Below are positions 1 to 8,638 of a stretch of 64,000 bases of DNA, piece after piece. The stretch lies in the NCBI RefSeq assembly GCF_900116205.1, contig NZ_FOZS01000003.1, positions 62,001 through 126,000 of the forward strand, in the 5' to 3' direction. The notes below the pieces were generated by a model. That model had not been told where the DNA came from and ran no database searches. It saw only the letters and a program-made list of their open reading frames with translations. Both the position numbers and the translations under genes were made by a program. Numbering within the stretch: position 1 is the first letter of the stretch; each line of letters begins with the position of its first letter. The DNA is from Halostagnicola kamekurae (lineage in GTDB: Archaea > Halobacteriota > Halobacteria > Halobacteriales > Natrialbaceae).

Positions 1-683
1 GCGGCGCTGCCGTGTCGACCAGTCGTAGCTGTTTCGTACTCGAGAATCGTTCCGGACCATGTTTTTGTCTGCCACGCAGAGCGTATTAACGGGGTTGCAC
101 TTTCGATATGATAAGAAGGGAGCATCCGTTTCCGCCCGATTATGCAGGCATGAGACTGCGTCAGACCCGTCGAACACATGATCCAGTGGACGGTTATCGA
201 CCCAATCGTCGTCCGTCGTGGCTGCGCTCTTAGAACGTGGCGGCGATGCGCTTGCCGGCGGGCGTCGGCCCTCCTCCGTCCATCGCGTACCTCGTAAGGA
301 TCGAACTGATTGGACTACTTTTCCCTACTTGAGCAGGAGCTACAATCAGATACTTCGAACAGAGGCGAGACCACTCGATCCGACGGAACAAGATATGTGT
401 CGTGTATCACCGAAGGATACTAGACTGTACACTTCAGGTTCGCGTTCGTAAAATAGACACTGGATTGTGAGGTCCGCAGTTGTCAAATTCACTATTGATA
501 GGGTCCTTTTTCTGCCTTCACGTCGAAACTGACAGTGATGTCTTCGTCGCTCGGTGCTTGCGGGGTCGAGGGACGGTCGAGACGATCTCGCCCTCTCTGA
601 GTCCGCCAAGATAGTGGCTGGTTCCTCGAGCGTCGGTCTTAGTTGCTAATAATTCATTGGTGCCGCTACTTTCCGTGTTCTGT
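1..683. other. No supportable gene; left-edge accessory sequence
   Basis: I see no convincing gene here. Short open frames exist on both strands (for example around 218-451 and 346-609), but their composition is not acidic as haloarchaeal proteins are, they match no family I know, and they overlap each other. The stretch is less GC-rich than the core of the window and resembles the decayed DNA that follows. It may hold unrecognisable gene remnants. Confidence 0.5.
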
Positions 684-1319
684 TTAGTCGGCGGCGTACG
701 GCGTGTCACCGTCTATGTTCTCCGGATAATACTTCTCTACTAGGTCTTTGACTTCGGCGATGGTCGGCACTTCTTCGGGATCGGGCTTTACGATCTCCGT
801 GGGAGCAATTTGGAAGATATTTTCGCCGATTAGTCGCTCATCCTCCGTGTACGGCCAGAAGATGGCGTGCCGGTTCTTTAACACGTACGTAGCATCAGGG
901 TTGTCGATTTCGACATCTTGGTAATACCATGCATCCAGATCTTCCTCGTCAAGGATTCGCTGGCCGGTCTTGATTTCGATCTCAGTTGCGAACTCGGCGA
1001 GTCCGTTGTCGTTGACGAATAATTCGTGGTTGCCTTCGTCGATGAAGAGGAGATTCTCGTCTATGAGACCTTTATAGAAGCCCTTAACGTCTTCCGTGCC
1101 GTCGAGCCTCAGCACCTCGTTGCCATCGCGGATCTGGTACTGAGGGTTGTCGATAATCATTTCGGGATCGAAGATGCGTTCCCAGTCCTTGCCAGTCTCG
1201 AATGCGCCGTGGTGCACGTAGTTCCAGAGGATCTTACTCCGGTGTGGGTCCGTTTCTGCTTCCGCTGCTCGCTTGATGTTTCCAAGGTGGTTGTCAAGCT
1301 GCTCGAGGTAGAGTTTCAT
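684..1319 (-). CDS. NTF2/SnoaL-like domain protein
   Basis: The predicted 211-residue protein looks like a member of the nuclear transport factor 2 (SnoaL-like) fold, a cone-shaped alpha+beta barrel used by small-molecule isomerases, dehydratases and non-catalytic binders. The support is the pattern 'HRSKILWNYVHHGAFE' then 'IFDPEMIIDNPQYQIRDG' in the first half, with repeated 'ENP/DNP' segments and tryptophan/tyrosine-rich strands later. The ATG at 1319 is preferred over an in-frame ATG at 1343 because an AT-rich box (AGATATTTAG on the minus strand) lies about 30 bases upstream of 1319, as expected for a leaderless haloarchaeal transcript, and too close to 1343. There is no operon partner. 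No substrate can be proposed. Fold assignment is by pattern only. Confidence 0.6.
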   Translation of the reverse strand: MKLYLEQLDNHLGNIKRAAEAETDPHRSKILWNYVHHGAFETGKDWERIFDPEMIIDNPQYQIRDGNEVLRLDGTEDVKGFYKGLIDENLLFIDEGNHELFVNDNGLAEFATEIEIKTGQRILDEEDLDAWYYQDVEIDNPDATYVLKNRHAIFWPYTEDERLIGENIFQIAPTEIVKPDPEEVPTIAEVKDLVEKYYPENIDGDTPYAAD

Positions 1320-1513
1320 CCGTATTGCTTTTCTATTCTTCATTCTAAATATCTTATTGCCGCTTCAATCATGATTCGTTGGATATAGCTGGCGGAGTTT
1401 GATGCGAGCTTCGTCAGTCGTGAACTACCAGTCAATCGTGGATTCGTTCCTGTTGCGTTCCCACGCAGCGAACTCCGATCGTCGATTTCGGTCTCCCCCC
1501 AACCATCAACGAG

Positions 1514-1826
1514 ATGAGCGTTGACGATGCTCGAGGAACGCTCGAGGGGATTTTTCGTGACACCCATTACGACGATCCAAGTGAGGAATTTGTCGAAGGG
1601 ATGCTCGCGCCCTGGGACTCCCAGGCGGCAATCATTTCGCTTTCGTGCAACGCCATCGGTACCAACACCAGTCATACGACTGAGACCGATACGAGCGAGG
1701 TTACGACTCGAAGACGACATCCCTGACGCCGAACTCGTCGAGTTAGACGAGGCGAGTCACTGGGTCATTGCCGACCGACCCGACGCCTATGGTGATCGAC
1801 TCCGCGGATTTCTCGAAACGCCCTAA
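1514..1826 (+). pseudogene. Broken alpha/beta hydrolase, C-terminal part
   Basis: Two frames together resemble the C-terminal half of an alpha/beta-hydrolase. Frame 2 reads 'DPSEEFVEGMLAPWDSQAA' up to about 1702. Frame 3 then reads 'DDIPDAELVELDEASHWVIA', which contains the typical late-strand region with the catalytic histidine (ASHW) and ends in 'RLRGFLETP' before a stop at 1824-1826. The central segment that normally carries the catalytic acid ('LLLWGEDD'-type) is missing. An internal deletion therefore joined the two frames near 1700-1712. The N-terminal half with the nucleophile elbow is also absent. The gene cannot encode a working hydrolase. Confidence 0.7.
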
Positions 1827-1986
1827 TGGGAGTTCACCGTCCCTCTTTCTCACAAATCTTTCTAAATCCGCGTCATAGCGCTCGCTAGGTGAATTTGCAA
1901 GCATCTTCGGAACTCAGCGACTTGCTCGGTCCTCAAACTGGCTCAACTAGGTAGCGCCTGCTGATTCAAAAGAGCTGATGTAGACG

Positions 1987-2002
1987 CTGTAAATATCACT
2001 TC
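1987..2002. repeat. 16-bp motif also present at 18048-18063
   Basis: The 16 bases CTGTAAATATCACTTC occur here and again, identically, at 18048-18063. Both copies lie in non-coding DNA next to decayed sequence. They may be ends of related insertion elements that have otherwise eroded, or a shared regulatory site; the sequence alone does not decide. Confidence 0.5.
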
Positions 2003-2064
2003 TGGAGCCCGCCCATGCACTTGCAGCCCAAGCATTAGTCCCTGTTGTTATAGCAGCCTGTTGT

Positions 2065-2868
2065 ATGGAAGCGCACAACCTCGATGATTCGACTGCTATT
2101 GTTACCGGCGCAGTGGGTGATATTGGCGGAGGTATTACGCGTGAACTAGCAAAAGCTGGCTGTAATATCACTATCGCGGACATTGGTATTTCAGAGCAAG
2201 CGGCCAACAGTGATTCCAAACCCGATAATCGACAACACGCACGTGAGCTCGCAGACGATCTCGAATCGTTAGGCGCGGAAACACTGCTTGTTGAGTGTGA
2301 CGTTACCAACGCAGAGCAAGTCGAGGAGATGGTCGAAACAACAGTTGATGAGCTTGGAACTCTCGATATCCTCGCGAGCAATGCCGGAATTATCACCTAC
2401 TCACCCGTAGAGGAGATGGACGAGGATGCATGGGACTCCGTCATGGACGTCAATGCGAAGGGAATCTTCCTCTGTGCGCGTGCAGCGATCCCTCATCTCA
2501 AAGACGGCGGCGCGATTATCAACACCGCCTCAATTGCGGGTGAAATTGGATCGGAAGGGATTGGACACTACTCAGCGTCAAAACACGCTGTGATTGGGCT
2601 CACGAAGACGCTTGCTCTCGAGTTAGCAGAGGACGATGTGACAGTCAATGCGCTGTGTCCCGGTATCGTCGACACGCCAATGTGGCGTGACGTGCTCACG
2701 CCCGCCAGTGAGGAAGCTTACGAGGACACCATTCAACGGTCCATACCACTTCACCGAGATCAAAAGCCAGAGGATATGGGACGTTTGGTAGTCTTTCTCG
2801 CCCAGAATCGCAATATTACTGGAGAAGCGATTAAAGTCGATGGTGGTATCACTCAGGACGTGCTCTAA
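2065..2868 (+). CDS. Short-chain dehydrogenase/reductase (SDR)
   Basis: Classical SDR oxidoreductase of 267 residues, about the usual family length. The cofactor motif TGAVGDIG is at residues 14-21, the structural NAG motif at 106-108, the catalytic serine in INTAS (S156), and the catalytic YSASK at Y169-K173. The C-terminus 'VDGGITQDVL' fits the fabG-like group. An insertion around residues 44-60 (ISEQAANSDSKPDNRQHA) lengthens the segment after beta-strand 2. The acidic residue after strand 2 ('IADIG') suggests NAD rather than NADP. It would oxidise or reduce a hydroxyl/keto substrate in the cytoplasm; the substrate is unknown. It stands alone, flanked by decayed DNA, and its codons are less GC-biased than those of the core genes. 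Confidence 0.85.
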   Translation: MEAHNLDDSTAIVTGAVGDIGGGITRELAKAGCNITIADIGISEQAANSDSKPDNRQHARELADDLESLGAETLLVECDVTNAEQVEEMVETTVDELGTLDILASNAGIITYSPVEEMDEDAWDSVMDVNAKGIFLCARAAIPHLKDGGAIINTASIAGEIGSEGIGHYSASKHAVIGLTKTLALELAEDDVTVNALCPGIVDTPMWRDVLTPASEEAYEDTIQRSIPLHRDQKPEDMGRLVVFLAQNRNITGEAIKVDGGITQDVL

Positions 2869-3361
2869 GACAGTTGACTATCCTGATGTGAGATTGATTT
2901 ATAGGCGGTTCAGACGACAACCCCTGTACCCTTCTCAAGGATCAACGACAGTTCCTTATCGAGACTGTTGGCGACAAAAGCAAGCAGGTACACTTCTTTT
3001 AGTTCGTTGTCTGCTGGGCATGGTTGCACACCTTCACCAACAAATACTTGTCCTAATCCGAGGAGATCGCCTAAACATTGACCAATGGTTCAAATCATCG
3101 AGAAATAAATGCCGTTTCCTGTCTATCTCTCCCCTTTCCAGTGATCCACCACTGACAACCGGACCAACACTTCCCACGATAGGCAGTCTTTGATGGCCAT
3201 GACGGTCATTGTTCGTTGTGGCGATACCGGTACACAAGTTCAGACCAGAAGTTGTCGAAACAATGGATTGAGAGACCGAACTCGGTCGTCATTGTCCGTA
3301 ATACCTGTGCGTACTCAGAAACCTCGATGTCAGCGAGGTCCGCACCTGCTCGAGCGCTTAC
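2869..3361. other. Decayed non-coding stretch
   Basis: No intact gene is visible. Fragments in several frames look formerly coding, for example 'LKDQRQFLIETVGDKSKQ' on the plus strand near 2930-2990, but stops and frame changes interrupt them. The stretch fits eroded insertion-sequence or gene DNA; I could not name the element. Confidence 0.45.
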
Positions 3362-3560
3362 TCAGAGATCAGGTGAGCCGACCTGATAGCCACACGGCGA
3401 GCAGATATGCTCCGTTGGCCCGCGACTTGTGACTCGAGTAACCGGTGTGTCACATCACGGACAGCGTGGGAGTGACGAGACCTCGTACTCGTCTGTATCC
3501 GGTGGCTGGTCGCTCCTTGGTCCCTCCAGTGCAGCTTTTTGGGAGCGCCGGCTAGTTGAT
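3362..3560 (-). pseudogene. Small zinc-ribbon protein with internal stop
   Basis: On the minus strand one frame reads through 'DTDEYEVSSLPRCP', a TGA stop (3455-3457), then 'CDTPVTRV' and 'HICSPCGYQVGSPDL' to a second stop at 3362-3364. The arrangement CPxC followed about 20 residues later by CxxC is a four-cysteine zinc ribbon like the small CPxCG zinc-finger proteins common in haloarchaea. The internal stop falls on the variable x of CPxC. No start codon is visible in frame upstream, although a TATA-like box (GAGATATAAACG) lies near 3590. I read it as a dead copy of a roughly 65-residue protein. Confidence 0.55.
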
Positions 3561-3729
3561 AGCGGTACGGCTGTCGTGCGAGACGTTTATATCTCGGTAT
3601 AAGCAACGCAAATATAGTTTTCTAGCCGCATCGCTGCTACACATCAGCAGATTCAGTATAGAAAGGTGCAAAGGCAAGAAACTAGATAGAATTCATACTA
3701 TTATAGTAAAATATGATGGGGTAGATGCT
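3561..3729. other. AT-rich intergenic stretch
   Basis: Strongly AT-rich sequence downstream of the ClC gene, including ACTATTATAGTAAAATATGA near 3697-3716. It contains no gene I can support. T-rich tracts on the minus strand could act as the terminator of the ClC gene. Confidence 0.4.
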
Positions 3730-4980
3730 TTAATTGTCCTCAGATATGTGGAAATCTGGAGGTTCAGAACGTGGTGCTGCTTCCGTAAGGAACCCGATCG
3801 AGGGACTCGCTACAAATGCAATGAGGGATGCAAGAAATATGGGTGTGATGCTTGCACCGTCAGTTAAGGCGATCGCTATCAGGGCTGATGATAGCGGTGT
3901 TCCAGTCACCACGGAATTGAATGCGGCCATCCCTGCGAGCATCGCCAACATCGGTGGTAGACCGGGAACAATTAATGCTGCAACTTGACCAACAAGTGCG
4001 CCCATAAACATATGTGGAATGATTAGTCCTCCAATCCAGTTTCCGTGAATCGTCACTGCCGCAGCAACCATAACTGCACCAAGGGTTAGCAGGAGTGTTG
4101 GCACTGAAAAGCTGCCCTCCAGTAGAGTATTCATCTTTGTTCCCCCGTAGAAATACGAGAGTGGGACAAGCCATCCAAGGATCCCAATAATAGTACCTGC
4201 AATCGTTGTGCGAATATATATTGCCACAGATAGATTTCGAAATGTCGTTCCGATTTTAGAGAATAAACGTGAATACACAAGTCCAAACGGGATGCAGACA
4301 ACTCCAATACCGATCGCCCAGCTTAATTTTCCAAGTGTAGGGGGAACGAGTGAACTTGTATTCCATGCTGGAAATAACTCCATTCCTCCAATCGTTGCTT
4401 CAGTTAGATAACCTGCAAAAGATGCAACAAATGTTGGGATGATTGCTTCATAATATTCTAGCCCACGCTTATGGGGAAGTTCCAACCATAGAAGTGCGCC
4501 GCCAATTGGCGCTCCTAAGATGGCCCCAAACCCTGCACCCATGCCCGCTAAAGTGAGTAGCTTTGTTGAGTTCTCGAATCCGAATAGCTCTGAAACGTAC
4601 GTTCCAAACGAGCCACCGACAACTGACATTACACCTTCTGGTCCAGCATTTTGCCCTGAAACCAAGCCGATTAGGCCAACAGGGAGTATGGGTATGTTCT
4701 CTTCGAGTTCAACACGCCCTTCACTGTGAAATTGCTGGACAAGTGCAGAGAGAGCGCCTGGATAGAACGTTGAGTAGAGTATTATACCGATGAGTATTCC
4801 TGCGCCAATACTAACTGGGACACGCCAATACGTCGCAGTCAATGTCATCCAAAGATGATGCTTGATAAATAGCCAAGTGACACGAAATGCGGTTGCCACG
4901 AGACCAACACCGATTCCCAAGATAGCGGCAACCACTAGCATATGCTGGAATCGCTGCTCTGTCAAACGGGGATGTTCCAT
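3730..4980 (-). CDS. ClC-family chloride channel/antiporter
   Basis: A 416-residue polytopic membrane protein of the ClC family, which conducts or exchanges chloride and other anions. The family features visible are 'SGQNAGPEGVMSVVGG' (residues about 108-123, counterpart of the GxEGP filter segment), 'GAPIGGALLWLELP' and the late 'GGLIIPHMFMGALVG' (counterpart of GxFxP). The early GSGIP motif that supplies the chloride-binding serine is not recognisable; the corresponding area reads 'FYPGALSALVQQFHSEG'. No CBS domains follow. It is somewhat short for the family. The gene is clearly less GC-rich than the core, suggesting transfer. A UspA gene lies 108 bases upstream on the same strand and may be co-transcribed, a pairing plausible for stress-linked regulation. 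Confidence 0.8.
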   Translation of the reverse strand: MEHPRLTEQRFQHMLVVAAILGIGVGLVATAFRVTWLFIKHHLWMTLTATYWRVPVSIGAGILIGIILYSTFYPGALSALVQQFHSEGRVELEENIPILPVGLIGLVSGQNAGPEGVMSVVGGSFGTYVSELFGFENSTKLLTLAGMGAGFGAILGAPIGGALLWLELPHKRGLEYYEAIIPTFVASFAGYLTEATIGGMELFPAWNTSSLVPPTLGKLSWAIGIGVVCIPFGLVYSRLFSKIGTTFRNLSVAIYIRTTIAGTIIGILGWLVPLSYFYGGTKMNTLLEGSFSVPTLLLTLGAVMVAAAVTIHGNWIGGLIIPHMFMGALVGQVAALIVPGLPPMLAMLAGMAAFNSVVTGTPLSSALIAIALTDGASITPIFLASLIAFVASPSIGFLTEAAPRSEPPDFHISEDN

Positions 4981-5088
4981 TATGTGGAGATAGGAATAGG
5001 GACAAGGCGTGATTTGCGTTTTCTTCTATACTCTCCGAACCATTGTGATGTTTTATATGACACTATCTACTAGATTGTTCTAAGGATA

Positions 5089-5511
5089 TCATCGTTGAAT
5101 AGCAAGAACGGGGATTTCTCCGCCTCGAATCACCTGTTCTGTGATACTGCCCATGAGGAATCGACCAACACCTGAGCGACCGTGTGTGCTCATTATAATC
5201 ATATCGACATTGTGCTCGTCGGCATAATCGAGAATTACCTTATCTGGGTCACCGACCTTCACAGCACCGACTGTTTCAATATCCCGCGAGAGGCCCTCTT
5301 TAATGATTTTTTGAGTTGCCTCTGTGCCATCTTCTTGGAGTGTTTCAAGTTTCTCATCACCTTGGCCAACGATAGACGCACTTTCACTATGCTCAACGAC
5401 GGCTAAAACGTGGACAGTTGCATCGTAGCGCTCACCGAGACTATAGGCGTGCTTGGCCGCATCCATCGCAGCCTCGCTGCCATCAGTTGGGACAAGAAGG
5501 GTATCGTACAT
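5089..5511 (-). CDS. Universal stress protein, UspA family
   Basis: A 140-residue UspA-domain protein, normal length. It begins 'MYDTLLVPTDGSEAAMDAA' and carries the ATP-binding signature G-x2-G-x9-G-S/T as 'HGRSGVGRFLMGSIT' near residues 110-124, so it is likely of the nucleotide-binding type. The family acts in the cytoplasm as small dimeric nucleotide-binding regulators during stress. It lies just upstream of the ClC gene on the same strand. Codon use resembles the ClC gene (AT-richer than the core), so the two probably arrived or are kept together. Confidence 0.88.
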   Translation of the reverse strand: MYDTLLVPTDGSEAAMDAAKHAYSLGERYDATVHVLAVVEHSESASIVGQGDEKLETLQEDGTEATQKIIKEGLSRDIETVGAVKVGDPDKVILDYADEHNVDMIIMSTHGRSGVGRFLMGSITEQVIRGGEIPVLAIQR

Positions 5512-5566
5512 AGTTTATATTCCCATGGGTGGGAACTAATAGACTGCTACAGAGAATCGGTTCATT

Positions 5567-5760
5567 TCAGGGAGGAACTCCGTTGCTCCACCCACCAATA
5601 TCTTGAAGGATTGCATGGAGGCCTGTGAGTAATGCGACGCCGACAATAAGCGCCCCAATTGCTGGTAGAGAGGGGAAGGTGTCAAGATAGCGATTGCTGC
5701 TGTAACATAGGCAGTTACGACTTGAGAAGTAAATCGAACGAGAACGATTGCTGTTAACCG
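5567..5760 (-). pseudogene. Frameshifted small membrane protein remnant
   Basis: Two minus-strand frames together give a membrane protein end. One frame reads 'IVLVRFTSQVVTAYVTAAIA' (5690-5752). After a shift the other reads 'FPSLPAIGALIVGVALLTG' and ends 'QDIGGWSNGVPP' at a stop at 5567-5569. Both halves are hydrophobic and coding-like, and neither has a start codon in its own frame. The best reading is a C-terminal remnant of a two- or three-helix membrane protein disrupted near 5690. I do not recognise the family. Confidence 0.5.
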
Positions 5761-5820
5761 TTAGCGAAAGTCATCTCGCAATAACGCGGAGTGATTCGAT
5801 AGACTGAGGGGTAACAGTCG

Positions 5821-6140
5821 TTGGCCCAACCCCTTGGGCAAGTAGTAGATAGCGTTCTCCTCTGTCTCAAAGTTCGAACGGACACAACGTATCGAACACT
5901 CCTCGACGAACTCATCGCAATTCCCTGTATTCGGAACGCTACCAATCTCACTGAACTGTCTGCTCCATCAACACTGTGCAAAGCGTTCGATAGACTCGAT
6001 ATGGCTATCTGGCGAGTGCTGTTCAATCTCTCTGTTTGACTGCTCCCGACCAACGGCTTTGCGGGGATTGATGCTCGAGATTCGACCTCTCTCGAGGATT
6101 CCAACCTCGGACAGCGGTGGGAGACTACAAACCCTAATAT
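5821..6140 (+). mobile_element. Transposase remnant (IS4/IS5-like)
   Basis: The plus strand encodes 'LAQVVDSVLLCLKV'-like sequence and then 'LSAPSTLCKAFDRLDMAIWR' (frame closed at 6037-6039), followed in another frame by 'LPTNGFAGIDASRFD'. The pair 'STLCKAFDRLDMAxWR' and 'GIDASxF' resembles the start of the catalytic region of haloarchaeal DDE transposases (IS4/IS5 type), where the D of 'GIDA' is the first catalytic aspartate. The frameshift near 6040 and the loss of everything after about 6140 make it a dead fragment. Terminal inverted repeats were not found. Confidence 0.6.
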
Positions 6141-6180
6141 CCCAAACGTGGTCGGGACCTCCGCCTTCAGATGGAGGACG

Positions 6181-7359
6181 TCAATCACAGTTCGTTCGTA
6201 GAGTCACCGTATTCCCTGACGTGTAAAGCAGACCACGACTGACAGGAACAGACCTCGTCGCAGATGTCTCAGACAGAGCCCACAGCTCGCTACCGTCCTC
6301 GATACTCAACCCCATAATCCGGTCGGTCGTCGGAACGACGACCGACTCCCCGACGACTAATGGCGAGCCGTCGACCTCGAGAGTCCGCTCCCAGTGGACA
6401 TCACCATCCTCCACGGCAAGTGCAGACACAGTTTCCTCATCCGCGCTGAAGACACGGCTATGCCCGATTGCCGGTGAGAACAGACCACCATCGGACATCG
6501 CTCTCGACCACTGTCGGTCTCCACTGGCAGCATCGAACGCCGCGAGTTCGTAGCGGTCGTAGCTCGCGAGGACGACGTCCTCCGTGCGGACGAGCGGTTC
6601 CGGGATGTTTGGCCCCGTAATTTCCCACTGTGTCTCACCGGTCTCGCGGTCCAGCGCATAGATTCCCTGCGCGGCAGAGCCATCTGCCGTGATGTACACG
6701 GCGTCGTCGTCGACGGCTGGCGGTGCAGGGATGCTTGCACGCTGGTGATCGTCACCAAACGTCCGCGTCCACTGCGTGTCGCCGGTGGATGCCTCGAGAG
6801 CGGTTACATCTCCCTGATCGCCCGTGGCGACGAGGAGGTCGTCGGCGATAGTCGGTGGGTTGGGCCGGCCAGCTGTATCATGTGTCCAGGTGGTTGTCCA
6901 GCTAGCGGTGTCGAGTGCGACGAGCGCGCCGCTCGAGGGCTCGGTATACTCCCCGAGTACGGGCGTAACAGCGACCGAACCTGCGAGGGCTGGCGGCCCA
7001 GTTGGACGGCGAGTGAGTTCGTGGGTCGTATCGGAGGACCCGTCGTCGAGTTGGACGGTGGTCAGGATGCCAGTGTGCTCGCCGGACGTGCGGCCGACGA
7101 CGACAGCCATATCGGTTGTGGCAACGAGTCCAGTGATGTCGATATCGTCGGCAAGGGTACTCGTCCAGTAGTCACCGCCAGCTGTGAGCGTCGGCTGATC
7201 GGGAACGGCGTTCGTATTTTGCGGCGAGGCACGTGTCTGTGACCACTGTGCCACGCCAGGATCTGTCGGCGTACACGAGTTGATCTGGCAGCCTGAAGTT
7301 GTCACGAGAGCCGTCGCAGCCGAGGCCGCAAGGTATTCGCGGCGAGAGAGGGAGGGCAT
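6181..7359 (-). CDS. PQQ-like beta-propeller lipoprotein
   Basis: A 392-residue exported protein made of PQQ-type beta-propeller blades. The start at 7359 is chosen because it gives a twin-arginine signal with lipobox: '[20 protein letters not shown]'. In-frame sequence further upstream is not protein-like. The mature part repeats '[14 protein letters not shown]', '[16 protein letters not shown]', '[15 protein letters not shown]', '[15 protein letters not shown]', '[15 protein letters not shown]', each a Trp-containing blade closure. Such proteins sit on the outer membrane surface and act as scaffolds or as quinoprotein-like enzymes. No catalytic residue set for a PQQ dehydrogenase is evident, so a binding role is as likely. 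Monocistronic; downstream lies the transposase remnant. Confidence 0.8.
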   Translation of the reverse strand: MPSLSRREYLAASAATALVTTSGCQINSCTPTDPGVAQWSQTRASPQNTNAVPDQPTLTAGGDYWTSTLADDIDITGLVATTDMAVVVGRTSGEHTGILTTVQLDDGSSDTTHELTRRPTGPPALAGSVAVTPVLGEYTEPSSGALVALDTASWTTTWTHDTAGRPNPPTIADDLLVATGDQGDVTALEASTGDTQWTRTFGDDHQRASIPAPPAVDDDAVYITADGSAAQGIYALDRETGETQWEITGPNIPEPLVRTEDVVLASYDRYELAAFDAASGDRQWSRAMSDGGLFSPAIGHSRVFSADEETVSALAVEDGDVHWERTLEVDGSPLVVGESVVVPTTDRIMGLSIEDGSELWALSETSATRSVPVSRGLLYTSGNTVTLRTNCD

Positions 7360-7480
7360 CCCATCGAAACGTCGGATACGGAACCCATAGGAATTTCGGA
7401 GGTCTATCGATGGCCGATTTACTCGGAGACAGCTGCTGTTTTTAGGGAAGAAATGGGTGAGCACGGCCATAGGCTCGTGA

Positions 7481-7588
7481 TCCGATGACCACACACACAA
7501 CGACGATCCGTTTCCCGACCGCGAGTTGAATCCCGATGCGATCCTCGAGACCGCGTTCGAAGACCTCCTGTTCACCGACGACACGTAA
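7481..7588 (+). pseudogene. Possible 3' end fragment of a lost gene
   Basis: An open plus-strand frame without start codon follows a stop at 7478-7480 and reads '[20 protein letters not shown]' then 'LLFTDDT' to TAA at 7586-7588. The acidic composition and codon use are typical of a haloarchaeal C-terminus. Nothing upstream in frame continues it. It probably is the tail of a deleted gene; the remainder of 7360-7669 shows no gene. Confidence 0.35.
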
Positions 7589-7669
7589 CGACCCGGGAAG
7601 GGTACAGACCGAGTGCGTATCTCGTGGTGTCGAACGAACTCGAAAAAGCCGTCGACAGCAGGATCGAGG

Positions 7670-8302
7670 TCAGAACAGGTTCCGCAGGGTCATGACGAAA
7701 AAGAGCCCGATCACGGCCTCGGAGACGAGCCACGAGTTGTCGTTCATCCAGTCGCGAATCCGGGGAAGCACGGCTTCCGCGCGCTCGCCGAGTGCGAAAA
7801 CGGCGAGGGCCGGAAGCGCCAGAACGAGAAGCGTGAGCAGGACGAACCCCGCCGCGTCGGTCACCGGGTCGTCGTTCGCCGCGAGGTAGGTGCCGACGCT
7901 GACCGACGTGACCACGTCGGTCGGAAAAAATCCCAGCAAGAGAAATCCCAGACGGAACGAGAACCGGGGCGTCGCACTCGTCAACGTCCCCATCCACTTC
8001 GGGGGTTTGGATACGTCGCGCGTTCGGTAGGTGTGGACCGCCGCGTAGACGAGGAGGACGAGAACGAGGACGTAGAGTAGCTGGTGTGCGCTCGAGCCGA
8101 GCAGACCGCCACCACCGCCACCGACACTACTGCCGAGAAAGTAGACGATACTGACGACGAGACTAATAGAGAGGGCCGCGCCGAAGACGTAGGCCGCCGA
8201 GTTCGCCCGCCAGCGCTCGCTCGTGGCCAGGAAGATCGTGGAGAGTAACTGCGGTCCCGCGACCATCACGACGACCAGCGGAAGCACTTCGAGGAAACTC
8301 AT
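7670..8302 (-). CDS. GAP-family (SfLAP-like) membrane protein
   Basis: A 210-residue protein with six predicted membrane helices, matching in layout the GAP/Sap family (Pfam SfLAP), related to LysE-type exporters. It starts '[20 protein letters not shown]', has a glycine stretch (GGGGGG) in a loop after helix 2, a conserved-looking '[19 protein letters not shown]' in the middle, and ends with a hydrophobic helix '[15 protein letters not shown]'. Family members are implicated in moving lipids or small solutes; no substrate can be assigned here. It appears to be transcribed alone; the next minus-strand gene upstream ends at 8639. Confidence 0.65.
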   Translation of the reverse strand: MSFLEVLPLVVVMVAGPQLLSTIFLATSERWRANSAAYVFGAALSISLVVSIVYFLGSSVGGGGGGLLGSSAHQLLYVLVLVLLVYAAVHTYRTRDVSKPPKWMGTLTSATPRFSFRLGFLLLGFFPTDVVTSVSVGTYLAANDDPVTDAAGFVLLTLLVLALPALAVFALGERAEAVLPRIRDWMNDNSWLVSEAVIGLFFVMTLRNLF

Positions 8303-8638
8303 CGGTCGTATCCGGTCGAAACGGATCCGCCAAACCGCTCGAGAGCCAGATTTTGGAACGCGCCAGCGGTATCGGATACCATCGTGATTTCGTTTCGAAT
8401 AGTAGTAGGAAGCCTAACACAATGAAAGCTACATCAGTCGAAGGAGAACGTCTCACAATTCGACGGGTACGGGTGCTATCGACGTTCGCCGTCTGACCGT
8501 TCGTGGTTGGGAGCCCAGCAGTTCGAAACCGGCTCGGACCACCGAGTCAAATCACTCGCCGTCGATCCACGGCGTTCAGCTCGGACGCGGGCATACCCAA
8601 ATCGGCCGCTTGCCCACCCAACTCGGACGCGAGACGGG
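8303..8638. other. Intergenic, no gene seen
   Basis: This stretch separates the end of the formate dehydrogenase operon from the GAP-family gene. Open frames here are extensions or antisense reflections of neighbours. It must hold the promoter of the GAP-family gene (near 8310-8400 on the minus strand) and the terminator of the FDH operon, but no clear motif was found. Confidence 0.4.

Noticed and set aside
1340-1513. Coding-like short frames between the NTF2-like gene and the hydrolase remnant
   Set aside because: Plus and minus frames are equally open and neither matches a family; too short to call a transposase remnant.
3455-3457. TGA between CP and C of a zinc ribbon, considered as selenocysteine
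   Set aside because: Haloarchaea are not known to use selenocysteine, no start codon is in frame, and the region is decayed; a dead gene is simpler.
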